A stretch of DNA of 33,754 nucleotides from Bacilli bacterium (GCA_017625395.1 JAGALD010000010.1:1-33754), one strand, 5' to 3'; positions 15,560-24,717 are shown, numbered from the stretch's first letter. The notes: generated from the sequence alone by a model not told the origin. Made by a program: numbers and translations.

Positions 15560-17086
15560 ATGTATAAAACAAAAAATAATCTGAATAAAAATGGATTTAC
15601 ATTAATAGAATTATTATCCGTTATTATAATAATAGGAGTTATATCAATAATTGCGATACCAAGTATTTCAGGATACATATCTAATTCTAGAAAAGTATCA
15701 TATGTAACAACTGCTAGTCAATATATAGAAAGTGCAAAAGCATTAGTAGAAACAAGAAAGTTTCCAATTTCTAGTAAAAATATAACTTATTATATTCCAA
15801 CAAGTTGTATTCCATTAGAAAAAGGAGGGGATTCTCCTTATGGAACATTAGAAGAAGGATATGTAGTAGTAGCAAATGCTGGAAATAAGAATACATATTT
15901 TTTTACTAGTATGGATTCTTTAAATATGGGTATTCCATTGACAAATGAAAATGAATTAAATGCGGATGTTGTACAAAGTGACATAACAGTAATTGATACA
16001 TCGATTGGTATTGGAAATCGAACAGAAATTTATGTTTATACAAGCGACTGCGTATTACCAGAATCTACAATAGCAGCAACAAATACAATTCCAGATTATG
16101 GGCCAAATAATAGTAATGGTAATTTATACAACGAATTAAAATTAAATGCAACTCCAGACAACAAAGTAAGTGCTTACTTACCAAGTGGGAAAGTAGATTT
16201 ATCTAAACCATCAAGTGATACAAATGGAAAAGGTTTATACATGTATAGTAACTCAACTGACAGTACCTATCCAGTATATTACTTTAGAGGAAATATTAAT
16301 AACAATAATATAATTTTTGCAGGTTTTTGTTGGAAAATGGTGAGAACAACAGAAACAGGCGGAATAAAAATTTTGTATAATGGTAAAGCAAATGCAGGAA
16401 AATGTACAAATACTGGTAGTGCAACACATATAGCAACAAGTGTCTATAATACTTCTCATACGGATAATGCATACGTTGGGTATATGTATGGAACACCAGG
16501 ATCTACAACCTATGAGCAAACACATGCTAACGTTAATGATTCAGCAGTAAAAAAAGTAATTGATAAATGGTATGAAGATAACTTAATAAGTTATGCATCA
16601 CGAATAGAAGATACAGTATGGTGTAATGATAGAAGTATTAGTAACCCAGATGCTTGGCAACCTGGAATCAAAAATAACTATACATTATATGGAGCAAATG
16701 CAAGATTTTGGAGTACACCGTATACTGCAACTTTAGAATGTGCAAATCCTAATGATAGATTTACTGTTGGTAGTAAAGGAAATGGAAAACTTACATACCC
16801 AATAGCTTTATTGTCAGCTGACGAAGTCGTATTAGCGGGGCATAAATCAAGTTGGTCAAATTCCCAAACATATTTATATAATGGATTAAACTGGTGGACA
16901 ATGACACCTGATGCTACGGGTGGAATAGGCGCTACAGTGTTTCCAATTCATGGAGCAGATGGCGGACTTATCGGATACGCAGTAAATGCAATAAGTGCAG
17001 GAGTAAGACCTGCAATTTCACTAAAAAATAATACTAATGTTGTATCTGGTGATGGAAGTGCTGAAAACCCATACGTAGTAAAATAA
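15560..17086 (+). CDS. Large prepilin-signal surface protein with DUF6273-like C-terminal domain
   Basis: 508 residues. A short basic leader ends in Gly12, followed by FTLIELLSVIIIIGVISIIAIP, the class of type IV prepilin signal cut before Phe13 and methylated there, with Glu at mature position 5. After the pilin helix (to about 60) comes a pilin-like globular part with a Cys pair (TSCIP, TSDCVLP), then a long C-terminal domain (about 200-508) with PVYYFRGN, FAGFCWKMVRT, LYGANARFWS, LNWWTMTPD and AGVRPAISLKNN. The last phrases match the DUF6273 type (WW-x-R/M-[ST]-P and G-V-R-P-A), seen in surface proteins of gut Bacillota. It is much longer than a major pilin (about 150 residues), so it is more likely a tip or adhesin subunit, or a surface protein using the pilin export route. 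A single-gene unit with AGGAGG and flanking terminators. The assembly ATPase, platform protein and peptidase are not in the window. Confidence 0.8.
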   Translation: MYKTKNNLNKNGFTLIELLSVIIIIGVISIIAIPSISGYISNSRKVSYVTTASQYIESAKALVETRKFPISSKNITYYIPTSCIPLEKGGDSPYGTLEEGYVVVANAGNKNTYFFTSMDSLNMGIPLTNENELNADVVQSDITVIDTSIGIGNRTEIYVYTSDCVLPESTIAATNTIPDYGPNNSNGNLYNELKLNATPDNKVSAYLPSGKVDLSKPSSDTNGKGLYMYSNSTDSTYPVYYFRGNINNNNIIFAGFCWKMVRTTETGGIKILYNGKANAGKCTNTGSATHIATSVYNTSHTDNAYVGYMYGTPGSTTYEQTHANVNDSAVKKVIDKWYEDNLISYASRIEDTVWCNDRSISNPDAWQPGIKNNYTLYGANARFWSTPYTATLECANPNDRFTVGSKGNGKLTYPIALLSADEVVLAGHKSSWSNSQTYLYNGLNWWTMTPDATGGIGATVFPIHGADGGLIGYAVNAISAGVRPAISLKNNTNVVSGDGSAENPYVVK

Positions 17087-17096
17087 AATTTAAAAT

Positions 17097-17125
17097 AAAA
17101 AGGAAATTCTTAGGAATTTCTTTTT
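17097..17125 (+). terminator. Terminator of the prepilin-like gene
   Basis: GAAATTC (17103-17109) pairs with GAATTTC (17114-17120) around TTAG. The stem extends by a G-T pair and A-T pairs into the T-run ending at 17125. Confidence 0.75.
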
Positions 17126-17147
17126 AAATTGTTAATAATATATAGTG

Positions 17148-17176
17148 TTGACAAAATAATCAAATGTTAGTATAAG
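17148..17176 (+). promoter_or_regulatory. Sigma-A promoter of topA
   Basis: A consensus TTGACA (17148-17153), 17-bp spacer and TATAAG (17171-17176). topA starts at 17199. This is the only perfect -35 box I noted in the window. Confidence 0.8.
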
Positions 17177-17198
17177 TAAAGAGAACGGATGTGAATAT

Positions 17199-19223
17199 AT
17201 GACTAAAAATTTAGTAATAGTGGAGTCCCCAAGTAAAAGTAAAACAATAGAAAAATACTTAGGACCAAGTTATAAAGTAGTTTCATCTAAAGGACATATT
17301 AGAGATTTAGCAACAACAGGTAAATATGGATTAGGTGTTGATATTGATGATGATTTTAAACCTAATTATATACCAATTGAAGGTAAGAAAAAAATGATTA
17401 CTGATTTGAAGAAACTTGTAAAAGAATCAGATAAAGTATATCTTGCGACCGACCCAGATAGAGAAGGAGAAGCTATTTCTTGGCATTTAAAAGATGCACT
17501 TGGTATTAAAGAAAATGGATATGATAGAGTATTATTTCATGAAATAACCAAGGATAAAGTCATAAGTGCTTTTAATGAACCAAGAAAAATTGATTATAAT
17601 TTAGTAAAAAGCCAAGAAACAAGAAGAATACTAGATAGAATTATTGGGTTTAGATTAAGTAAATTGATGCAATCTAAAACTGGTGGTAAAAGTGCAGGAC
17701 GTGTACAAAGTGTAGCACTTAAATTAATAGTAGATAGAGAAAGAGAAATTGAAAGTTTTAAAAGCGAAGAATATTGGTCTATTGATGCAATATTTAATGA
17801 TTTTGAAGCAAGCCTATTTAATTATAAAAATAAAGATATAGAACTTCATTCAGAAATAGAAACAGATAAAGTATTAGAAAATCTATCACAAGATTTTAAA
17901 GTGGTATCAATTGAAGAGAAAAAGAAAAGTAAAAAAGCAAAACCACCATTTATTACAAGTACTATGCAACAAGATGCTTCAAATAAACTTAATTTCAATG
18001 CTAAGAAAACAATGAGTCTTGCTCAAAAACTTTATGAAGGAATTGATATTGGAACAGATACAGTGGGACTTATCACATACATGAGAACTGACTCTATTAG
18101 ATTAAGTGATGACTATATCAAAGAAGCATATAAATATATTAATGATACATATGGAAAAGACTATGTTGGATACGTAAAAACAACAAAAAAGAAAGACAAT
18201 GTTCAAGATGCTCATGAAGCAATAAGACCAACTAGTGTTTTTAGAACACCAGAAAAAATGAAACAATATTTATCAAATGATGAATATAAATTATATGAAC
18301 TTATTTATTATAGAACCCTAGCATCAGTTATGGCAGATGCTAAAGTAAATGGTACTACCGTTATATTAGATAATAATGAATATGGCTTCAAAGCAACAGG
18401 TCAAACATTGATATATGATGGTTATTTAAAAGTCTATAAAGAATTTGAAAAAAGTGAAGATAGAATCCTTCCACCATTAAAAGAAGGAGATATTCTTAAT
18501 GCAAATTCTATCGAAAAAGAACAACACTTTACACAACCACCAGCAAGATATACAGAAGCAAAACTTATTAAAGAAATGGAAGAGTTAGGAATAGGAAGAC
18601 CGTCTACATACGCAACTGTTATAGATACAATAAAAGAAAGAGATTATGTTACACTTGAAGATAAAAAGTTTAAACCAACAGAAATGGGAATTGCAACAAC
18701 AGATAAGCTACAAGAATTCTTTAGTGGAATAATTAATGTTGAATATACAGCTAATATGGAAAGTGATTTAGATAAAATAGCAGAAGAAAATGAAGATAAT
18801 ATTAAAGTACTTCATGAATTCTATGATTCATTTGAACCACTTGTAAAAAAAGCTTTTGGTGAAATGGAAAAGAAGGCACCTGAATCAACTGGAGAAACTT
18901 GTCCAGACTGTGGTAGTCCATTAGTAATTAGAAAAGGTAAATACGGAGAGTTCGTTGCATGTAGTAATTACCCTGAATGCAAATACATAAAAAAAGAAGA
19001 AAAAGAGATAAAAGAAATTGTTAAATGTCCAAAATGCAGTGGAACAATAGTAGAAAAAACAAGTAAAAAAGGAAAAGTTTTCTACGGATGTAATAATTAT
19101 CCAAAATGTAAAACTGCAACTTGGGATATACCAACGGGAGAAATTTGTCCAAACTGTGGTGAACTTCTAGTAACCAAAAACAACAAAATAAAATGTGGTA
19201 GTTGTGAGTACGAAAAAGAATAA
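17199..19223 (+). CDS. topA: DNA topoisomerase I (type IA)
   Basis: 674 residues. The Toprim domain opens with LVIVESPSKSKTIEKYLG and contains the acidic DPDREGE motif; the catalytic Tyr294 is in LITYMRTDS; the gate domain has QDAHEAIRPT and ELGIGRPSTYA. Three C-terminal Cys4 zinc modules follow from about residue 568: CPDC...CSNYPEC, CPKC...CNNYPKC, and CPNC...CGSC. The enzyme relaxes negative supercoils through a single-strand break and a 5'-phosphotyrosine link. It stands alone with its own promoter and terminator; the usual neighbours dprA and trmFO (gid) are absent here. Length and domain set are normal for Bacillota. Confidence 0.96.
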   Translation: MTKNLVIVESPSKSKTIEKYLGPSYKVVSSKGHIRDLATTGKYGLGVDIDDDFKPNYIPIEGKKKMITDLKKLVKESDKVYLATDPDREGEAISWHLKDALGIKENGYDRVLFHEITKDKVISAFNEPRKIDYNLVKSQETRRILDRIIGFRLSKLMQSKTGGKSAGRVQSVALKLIVDREREIESFKSEEYWSIDAIFNDFEASLFNYKNKDIELHSEIETDKVLENLSQDFKVVSIEEKKKSKKAKPPFITSTMQQDASNKLNFNAKKTMSLAQKLYEGIDIGTDTVGLITYMRTDSIRLSDDYIKEAYKYINDTYGKDYVGYVKTTKKKDNVQDAHEAIRPTSVFRTPEKMKQYLSNDEYKLYELIYYRTLASVMADAKVNGTTVILDNNEYGFKATGQTLIYDGYLKVYKEFEKSEDRILPPLKEGDILNANSIEKEQHFTQPPARYTEAKLIKEMEELGIGRPSTYATVIDTIKERDYVTLEDKKFKPTEMGIATTDKLQEFFSGIINVEYTANMESDLDKIAEENEDNIKVLHEFYDSFEPLVKKAFGEMEKKAPESTGETCPDCGSPLVIRKGKYGEFVACSNYPECKYIKKEEKEIKEIVKCPKCSGTIVEKTSKKGKVFYGCNNYPKCKTATWDIPTGEICPNCGELLVTKNNKIKCGSCEYEKE

Positions 19224-19228
19224 TTGTT

Positions 19229-19252
19229 AAGAAGTATTTATTACTTCTTTTT
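19229..19252 (+). terminator. Terminator of topA
   Basis: An 8-bp stem, AAGAAGTA (19229-19236) with TACTTCTT (19242-19249), loop TTTAT, then T-rich sequence. Confidence 0.8.
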
Positions 19253-19256
19253 ATTT

Positions 19257-19265
19257 TGCTATAAT
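19257..19265 (+). promoter_or_regulatory. Extended -10 promoter of the polA operon
   Basis: TGCTATAAT (19257-19265) is a full extended -10. At the expected -35 spacing lies only the AT-rich terminator arm. A start near 19272 would leave an 11-base leader that still includes the AGGTGAT ribosome site (19274-19280). Confidence 0.6.
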
Positions 19266-19282
19266 AAATATCAGGTGATAAT

Positions 19283-21904
19283 ATGGAAAAAGTTATATTA
19301 ATAGATGGTAACAATATTCTTTTTAGAAGTTATTATGCAACAGCATACAATGGAAATACAATGAAAAACTCTAAAGGATTTCCAACAAATGCATTATATG
19401 GTCTTGTAAATATGATGAACAAGATAATTGCAGAAGAAAATCCAACTCACGTAATGGTAGCATTTGATAAGGGTAAAACTTTTAGACATGATAAATATGA
19501 TACATATAAAGATGGAAGAAGTGAAACACCTGATGAATTAAAACTTCAATTTCCAAAAGCTAAAGAATTAGTAGAAGCTATGGGAATTAATTATTTTGAA
19601 ATAGATAATTATGAAGCAGATGATATCATTGGAACATTCGCTAAAAAATGTAATAATAATGAAGACTTTAATGCAGTAATTATTAGTAGTGATAAAGATC
19701 TTTTACAATTAATAACTGATGAAGTAGAAGTAAAATTATTAAAGCAAGTTGGAAATATAAGAATGACTAAAGAAGAATTTATTAATACATATGGTATTGA
19801 ACCACCTAGAATGGTTGATTTAAAAGCCTTAATGGGAGACTCTTCCGATAATATTCCAGGTGTAAAAGGAATTGGAGAAAAAACAGCAATTTCTCTTTTA
19901 AAAGAATATGGTACTCTAGATAATTTATATAACAATATTGATACTGTAAAAGGAAAAGTAAAGGATAAACTAATTGCAGATAAAGATTCAGCATATATGA
20001 GTTATGACCTTGCAACAATTTATACTGATGTACCAATAGATACTGATTTTGAAAAAATAAGATACAAAGGATATGATTCATTAAAATATATTGAATTACT
20101 AGAAGAATTTGAATTCTATTCTTTAATTAAAAAGTTAGATATAAAAAAAGAAGATATAAGAGAAAATATAAACATTGAAGAAGATGACGAAATAATTATT
20201 GTCGATGATATATCTAAATTTAAAGTAGAAGGAAACTATTCAATATATTTAGAAATATTAGGATATAACTATCACAAAAGTAATCCTTTAGGAATCTCTA
20301 TATATGATGGAAAAAATAACTATTATATACCTTTTGACGTAGTAATAGAAAACAAAGAAATTATCTTAGAAAATAAATATGAAAAATATACATATGATTT
20401 AAAAAAATTACTTGTAACATTAAAAAAACATAATTTAGAAATTAATAACTGTAATTATGACTTAATGATAGCAGGATACTTATTAAATTATAATATTAAA
20501 GATGATATTAGCTATTTAATGAGAAATAATGGAAATAATGTCTTGTTTTACGAAGAAGAGTTTGGTACACTTGCAAAACTAAAATGCCCTGAACTTGATG
20601 TTGTAGCAAAAAATGCATGTAAAAAAGCAAAATATATTTATGAAACAAGAGAAGACATATTATCTCAATTAGAAAAAGAAGATGCAATGTACTTGTTTAA
20701 TTCTATTGAAATGCCACTTGTTAACGTTTTAGCAGATATGGAATCTACAGGAATTAAGGTAGATGTTTCATATCTTGAAAATATGGGATTAGAAATAAAA
20801 GAAAAATTAGATAACCTTTCAAAAGAAATATATAGTTTAGCAGGAGTAGAGTTTAATATTATGTCTCCAAAACAACTAGGAGAAGTATTATTTGTAACTC
20901 TTGGAATTCCTTATCCTAAAAAGATTAAAGATAACAATTTCTCAACGGGAAAGGATATACTAGATAAAGTAATACATCTTCATCCAATTATTGAAAAAAT
21001 AGAAGAGTATAGAGTATTATCTAAACTACATAATAACTATGTAGTAGGACTTATCGAAGAAGTATCAAGTGATGAAAAGATTCATACAATATTTAATCAA
21101 ACACTAACTAGAACAGGAAGACTTTCATCATCTAATCCGAATCTTCAAAATATTCCAATAAGACTTGAATACGGAAAACTAATTAGAAAAGCCTTTTTAC
21201 CGGAAGAAAATTCAATTATCCTATCAAGTGACTATTCTCAAATAGAACTTAGAATTTTTGCTCATATATCAAAAGCAGAGAACTTGATTCAAGCATTTGT
21301 CGAAAACCAAGATATTCATACTAAAACAGCAAGTGATATTTTTGGTGTTAGTGTTGATATGGTTGATTCTAATATGAGAAGACAAGCAAAAGCAGTAAAC
21401 TTTGGTATCTTATATGGAATTAGTAGTTTTGGATTAAGTGAAGATTTAAATATAGATGTTTATCAAGCAAAAAAATTTATTGATGAATATTTAAAAGCAT
21501 ATCCAAGAATAAGCGAATACATGAAAGAAGTTATTGAAGACGCACACGCAAAAGGATATGTAAAAACAATAATGAATAGAAAAAGAACTATTGAGGAGTT
21601 AAATAATAAAAACTATATGATTAGAAGTAGTGGAGAAAGAATGGCACTTAATACTCCAATCCAAGGATCTAGCGCAGACATATTAAAAAAAGCAATGATA
21701 GAAATATATGATGAATTTAATAAAAGACATTTAAAAAGTAAGATGCTTATTCAAGTACACGACGAATTAGTATTCAACGTATATAAAGAAGAAGAAGAGC
21801 TTGTAGAAAAAATTGTTAAAGACATAATGGAAAATACTTATAAATTATCTGTTCCACTGATAGTAGATATCAATAAAGGAAAAGATTGGTACGAGGCAAA
21901 GTAG
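19283..21904 (+). CDS. polA: DNA polymerase I
   Basis: 873 residues in the standard order. The 5' nuclease domain (about 1-290) has the acidic cluster NYEADDIIGT and SSDKDLLQL, and LMGDSSDNIPGVKGIGEKTA. The 3'-5' exonuclease-like domain (about 300-460) lacks the catalytic DxE of motif I (the strand reads YSIYLEI) and the final Asp of motif III, so proofreading is very probably lost, as in B. subtilis and Taq PolA. The polymerase domain (about 470-873) has motif A SSDYSQIELR (Asp650), motif B RRQAKAVNFGILYG and motif C QVHDELVF (Asp827, Glu828). It fills gaps and removes RNA primers. Start ATG 19283 behind AGGTGAT. The next gene begins one base after its stop, and mutM follows, as next to polA in B. 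subtilis. Confidence 0.96.
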   Translation: MEKVILIDGNNILFRSYYATAYNGNTMKNSKGFPTNALYGLVNMMNKIIAEENPTHVMVAFDKGKTFRHDKYDTYKDGRSETPDELKLQFPKAKELVEAMGINYFEIDNYEADDIIGTFAKKCNNNEDFNAVIISSDKDLLQLITDEVEVKLLKQVGNIRMTKEEFINTYGIEPPRMVDLKALMGDSSDNIPGVKGIGEKTAISLLKEYGTLDNLYNNIDTVKGKVKDKLIADKDSAYMSYDLATIYTDVPIDTDFEKIRYKGYDSLKYIELLEEFEFYSLIKKLDIKKEDIRENINIEEDDEIIIVDDISKFKVEGNYSIYLEILGYNYHKSNPLGISIYDGKNNYYIPFDVVIENKEIILENKYEKYTYDLKKLLVTLKKHNLEINNCNYDLMIAGYLLNYNIKDDISYLMRNNGNNVLFYEEEFGTLAKLKCPELDVVAKNACKKAKYIYETREDILSQLEKEDAMYLFNSIEMPLVNVLADMESTGIKVDVSYLENMGLEIKEKLDNLSKEIYSLAGVEFNIMSPKQLGEVLFVTLGIPYPKKIKDNNFSTGKDILDKVIHLHPIIEKIEEYRVLSKLHNNYVVGLIEEVSSDEKIHTIFNQTLTRTGRLSSSNPNLQNIPIRLEYGKLIRKAFLPEENSIILSSDYSQIELRIFAHISKAENLIQAFVENQDIHTKTASDIFGVSVDMVDSNMRRQAKAVNFGILYGISSFGLSEDLNIDVYQAKKFIDEYLKAYPRISEYMKEVIEDAHAKGYVKTIMNRKRTIEELNNKNYMIRSSGERMALNTPIQGSSADILKKAMIEIYDEFNKRHLKSKMLIQVHDELVFNVYKEEEELVEKIVKDIMENTYKLSVPLIVDINKGKDWYEAK

Positions 21905-21905
21905 T

Positions 21906-22766
21906 ATGAAAAAAGAACTGAGAGCACTTATTTATAGTATGGTAAGTAATCTTATCATATCAACGTTAAAAATAGCAGGGGGAATAATTTCTAGTAGTAA
22001 TTCATTATTTTCTGATGGACTACATACTTTTAGTGACTTTATTACAGATATTTTTGCATTTATTGGTGCAAAAATTTCAAAGAAAAGACCTAATAAACGT
22101 CATCCATTTGGATATGGAAAAGTAGAATATATAACAAGCTTATTCATAGGAATAGTAATATTTGGGCTTGCTGTCTTTATAGTAATAAATGCTCTTTTAG
22201 GAAAGCATTCAACCCCAAGCTCATTAGCAATAATAATTATTATTATAGCAGTTGCATTAAAAGCTTTTTCTGTTATCTATCTTATGAATATGGGAAAAAA
22301 GTTAAAAAGCCAAACATTAATAATGTCTGGAAAAGAGTCCTTAACAGATTTATGTTCATCATCTCTTGTAATAGTTATTATAGTCTTATCTAATTTTCAA
22401 GATAAATTCCCAATATTAAAATATGCTGACTTAATAGGTTGTCTATTTGTAGGAATTCTTATCTTTATAATGGCATATGGCATCTTAAAAGAAAATATAT
22501 TATCTCTTATTGGAGAAACATCAGATGACAAAGATGTATTAGAAAGACTTGAAAAATCTATTGAAAGCATTGATGGCGTAGATTTAAAAGATATAAAACT
22601 TATAAAATATGGTTCATACTATAAAGCAGATTTAGTAATAGAACTTGATCCTAAAATAACTATAATGAGACTTGCAAGACTTGAAAAAAGAATTTCTAAG
22701 AAAGTAAAAAAAGAAAAAGTAGGAATCAAATACATTACACTAGAAGTAGAACCTGATAACGATTAG
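21906..22766 (+). CDS. Cation diffusion facilitator family transporter
   Basis: 286 residues, six predicted membrane helices and a cytoplasmic C-terminal domain (about 207-286). The CDF signature FSDGLHTFSDFITD lies in helix II and HPFGYGK (66-72) in the following loop. These proteins exchange Zn, Fe, Mn or similar ions for protons as dimers. The transport site normally has D/HxxxD in helix II and HxxxD in helix V. Here helix II has His40 and Asp44, and helix V (SGKESLTDL) has Glu144 and Asp148, so the ligand set is changed and the metal cannot be named; a non-zinc ion is possible. It lies between polA and mutM, starting one base after polA with GAGG as a ribosome site, and is co-transcribed with DNA repair genes for no obvious reason. 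Confidence 0.88.
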   Translation: MKKELRALIYSMVSNLIISTLKIAGGIISSSNSLFSDGLHTFSDFITDIFAFIGAKISKKRPNKRHPFGYGKVEYITSLFIGIVIFGLAVFIVINALLGKHSTPSSLAIIIIIIAVALKAFSVIYLMNMGKKLKSQTLIMSGKESLTDLCSSSLVIVIIVLSNFQDKFPILKYADLIGCLFVGILIFIMAYGILKENILSLIGETSDDKDVLERLEKSIESIDGVDLKDIKLIKYGSYYKADLVIELDPKITIMRLARLEKRISKKVKKEKVGIKYITLEVEPDND

Positions 22767-22776
22767 AGGTGATTTT

Positions 22777-23610
22777 ATGCCTGAAAAACCAGAGGTAATA
22801 ACAGTTGCAAAAAAATTAGAACAAAAAATTTTAAATAAAAAAATAAAGGGTGTTGATATATTATATCCAAACATTGTTTTATATCCAGATGTAGCAACTT
22901 TTAAAGAAAATATAAAAAATGAAAAAATTCAAAGTATTACTACACGTGGTAAATGGATAGTAATAGAGCTAATAAATAATTATTTATTATTTCACTTAAG
23001 AATGGAAGGAAAATTCTTCTTTAGAACAAAAGAAGATGAAATAAATAAGCATGAGCATGCAATATTTTATCTTGATGATGATACTGAATTAAGATTTGCA
23101 GATGTAAGAAAGTTTGCTAAGATCATGTTAATACCAAGAGATAAACTTTATACAATGAAGCCTTACACTGAACTAGGCTATGAACCATGGGATAAAAATT
23201 TAGATATAAAGTATTTAAAAGATAAATATCAAAAGAAAAATATTCCAATTAAAACATTATTACTTGATCAAAGCATAATAACAGGAATTGGAAATATCTA
23301 TGCAGATGAAATATTATTTTTATCAAATATAAATCCACTTACAAAAGCCTCTTCATTAACTGATGAAAACTTAGCTAGTATAATAAAAAATACAGTTAAA
23401 GTGTTAGATAAAGCAATTGAAGAAGGAGGAACTACTATTAGAAGTTATACCTCTGAAGAAGGAGTAACTGGACTTTTCCAAAATAGTCTTAACGTTCATC
23501 AAAGACAAAATGAAGAGTGTCGTATTTGTAAAAGTAAAATTATAAAAATAAAAGTAGGTGGAAGAGGGACCTATTATTGTCCAAAATGTCAAAAAGAAAA
23601 GGAGAACTAA
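22777..23610 (+). CDS. mutM: Formamidopyrimidine-DNA glycosylase (Fpg/MutM)
   Basis: 277 residues. After Met removal Pro2 is the catalytic nucleophile, with Glu3; the start reads MPEKPEV where most have MPELPEV. Lys59 in TTRGKW matches the conserved catalytic lysine of the N-terminal beta-sandwich. The H2TH region holds DQSIITGIGNIYADEILF, and the C-terminal zinc finger has Cys248, Cys251, Cys268 and Cys271 with Arg263 in GGRGTYYC. The enzyme excises 8-oxoguanine and formamidopyrimidines from DNA and nicks the abasic site. Start ATG 22777 with AGAGGTGA. It ends the polA operon and converges on the unrecognised minus-strand pair over a two-way terminator. Confidence 0.94.
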   Translation: MPEKPEVITVAKKLEQKILNKKIKGVDILYPNIVLYPDVATFKENIKNEKIQSITTRGKWIVIELINNYLLFHLRMEGKFFFRTKEDEINKHEHAIFYLDDDTELRFADVRKFAKIMLIPRDKLYTMKPYTELGYEPWDKNLDIKYLKDKYQKKNIPIKTLLLDQSIITGIGNIYADEILFLSNINPLTKASSLTDENLASIIKNTVKVLDKAIEEGGTTIRSYTSEEGVTGLFQNSLNVHQRQNEECRICKSKIIKIKVGGRGTYYCPKCQKEKEN

Positions 23611-23623
23611 AATTCTCCTTTTT
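23597..23623. terminator. Two-way terminator between mutM and the minus-strand pair
   Basis: AAAAGGAGAA (23597-23606) pairs with TTCTCCTTTT (23613-23622) around CTAAAA. The A-run on one side and T-run on the other let it serve both converging transcripts. Confidence 0.8.
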
Positions 23624-23624
23624 A

Positions 23625-24131
23625 TTATTCTGCAAGTTTCTTCGCTTTTGTTTTTTCTTTTTCTGCTTTTAATCTTTTTGTTCTATATCTATCAATCATT
23701 ATTAATCCTTTGTAGACTCTATCTTTTTCATCTGACTCATCATAAGCTTGTTTTGGTGTAACACAAGAGCTTTCTGCAAAATGAACCATTAAAGTACGCT
23801 TTAAGAAAATACTAGATTCCATATCTTGCAATAATCCTTCAATATTACCAAGTGCAATTTGTTCTCTAACATATGTTAAAGTTCTACTATCAGAAACATT
23901 TGATAAAACAATATTTTTTAATACCGCAAGTTGTAAATCTAACTCATTAGTACTATTCTTTAATGAACAAGTAGTATAGCTAGAAATAGAATCTTGAATA
24001 CTATCTTTTTCAATTGCAGTTTCTGCTGCAACTTCAGTACCATAAACATCAGATAATTCATTTAAATAAACTACAAAAAACTTTTCAGAAATATTTTGTT
24101 GTAATAGTGTTTCAATATTTTTATTACGCAT
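23625..24131 (-). CDS. Unrecognised protein, paralogue of the gene at 24124-24687
   Basis: 168 residues, mainly helical by composition, no membrane segment or signal peptide. I do not recognise a family. It aligns along most of its length with the 187-residue product just upstream: NISEKFFVVYLNELSDVYG with SFSEKYFRVFVGELIESYG, STNELDLQLAVLKNIVL with NLNELDLRLALLRAAVL, and a shared VTPKQAYDESDEKDRVYKGLIMIDRYR/TTPREVYERDDLERDEMRSLLLLDEYR segment. It ends in a strongly basic tail (RTKRLKAEKEKTKAKK). The pair overlap by eight bases and share one promoter. The ribosome site is AGAGGG about ten bases before the ATG. A cytoplasmic, perhaps nucleic-acid- or membrane-associated protein is possible, from the tail only. 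Confidence 0.7.
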   Translation of the reverse strand: MRNKNIETLLQQNISEKFFVVYLNELSDVYGTEVAAETAIEKDSIQDSISSYTTCSLKNSTNELDLQLAVLKNIVLSNVSDSRTLTYVREQIALGNIEGLLQDMESSIFLKRTLMVHFAESSCVTPKQAYDESDEKDRVYKGLIMIDRYRTKRLKAEKEKTKAKKLAE

Positions 24132-24687
24132 ATTTTTTATCCCTCTTTTTCTTTCTTTTTACATTTTCTATTTTTTTGTTTTGCTCTTTATTTCTATATT
24201 CATCTAGTAATAATAAACTTCTCATTTCATCTCTTTCTAAGTCATCTCTTTCATAAACTTCTCTAGGAGTTGTTGTATAATGATTTACAAAATTTCTAAT
24301 TAAAGAACTTTTTAAAGGATGATTAAAACTTAATGCTTGTACTAATTCTTCAATATCATTTTCGCTGATTTTTCTTCTAGTATATTCTAAATCAAAACCT
24401 TTTTCATCTTTGTATAAAACTGCAGCACGTAACAAAGCAAGTCTTAAATCAAGTTCATTTAAATTATTTGATAAATTAATATCAAGACTAACTGTATCTT
24501 TAATATTGTAACCTTCTGTTAGAACTCTTATTGTCTCTTCACTCCCATATGACTCAATTAATTCACCAACAAACACGCGAAAGTATTTTTCAGAAAAAGA
24601 TTCACTTGTTATTGTTTTTATTAATTCTTCATAATAAGGCTGTAATGCAAGTGCAATTTTATATCTAAGTTTATCCATAGATTTCAT
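24124..24687 (-). CDS. Unrecognised protein, paralogue of the gene at 23625-24131
   Basis: 187 residues, rich in Glu, Leu and Lys, no membrane segment. It is the first gene of a two-gene minus-strand operon, with GAGGTGAA before the ATG and a consensus-like promoter upstream. The middle (about 25-160) is the part shared with its downstream neighbour, with NELDLRLALLR as the clearest common motif. The C-terminus is a basic tail (KIENVKRKKKRDKK). Tandem position and end-to-end similarity indicate local duplication. No catalytic pattern (His, Cys, or acidic triads conserved between the two) is visible, which suggests a structural or binding role. Confidence 0.7.
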   Translation of the reverse strand: MKSMDKLRYKIALALQPYYEELIKTITSESFSEKYFRVFVGELIESYGSEETIRVLTEGYNIKDTVSLDINLSNNLNELDLRLALLRAAVLYKDEKGFDLEYTRRKISENDIEELVQALSFNHPLKSSLIRNFVNHYTTTPREVYERDDLERDEMRSLLLLDEYRNKEQNKKIENVKRKKKRDKKYA

Positions 24688-24717
24688 AATTCACCTCAAA
24701 CGTCAAAAAGTGTTGTA

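Noticed and set aside
16253-16525. Minus-strand open frames of 66-90 codons opposite the prepilin-like gene
   Set aside because: They are out-of-frame reflections of a well-supported gene and lack ribosome sites and recognisable products.
24124-24131. Recurrent 8-base gene overlaps (also 3218-3225 and 9680-9687) as a special signal
   Set aside because: Short overlaps of this kind are common in coupled bacterial genes; three cases are too few to call unusual.
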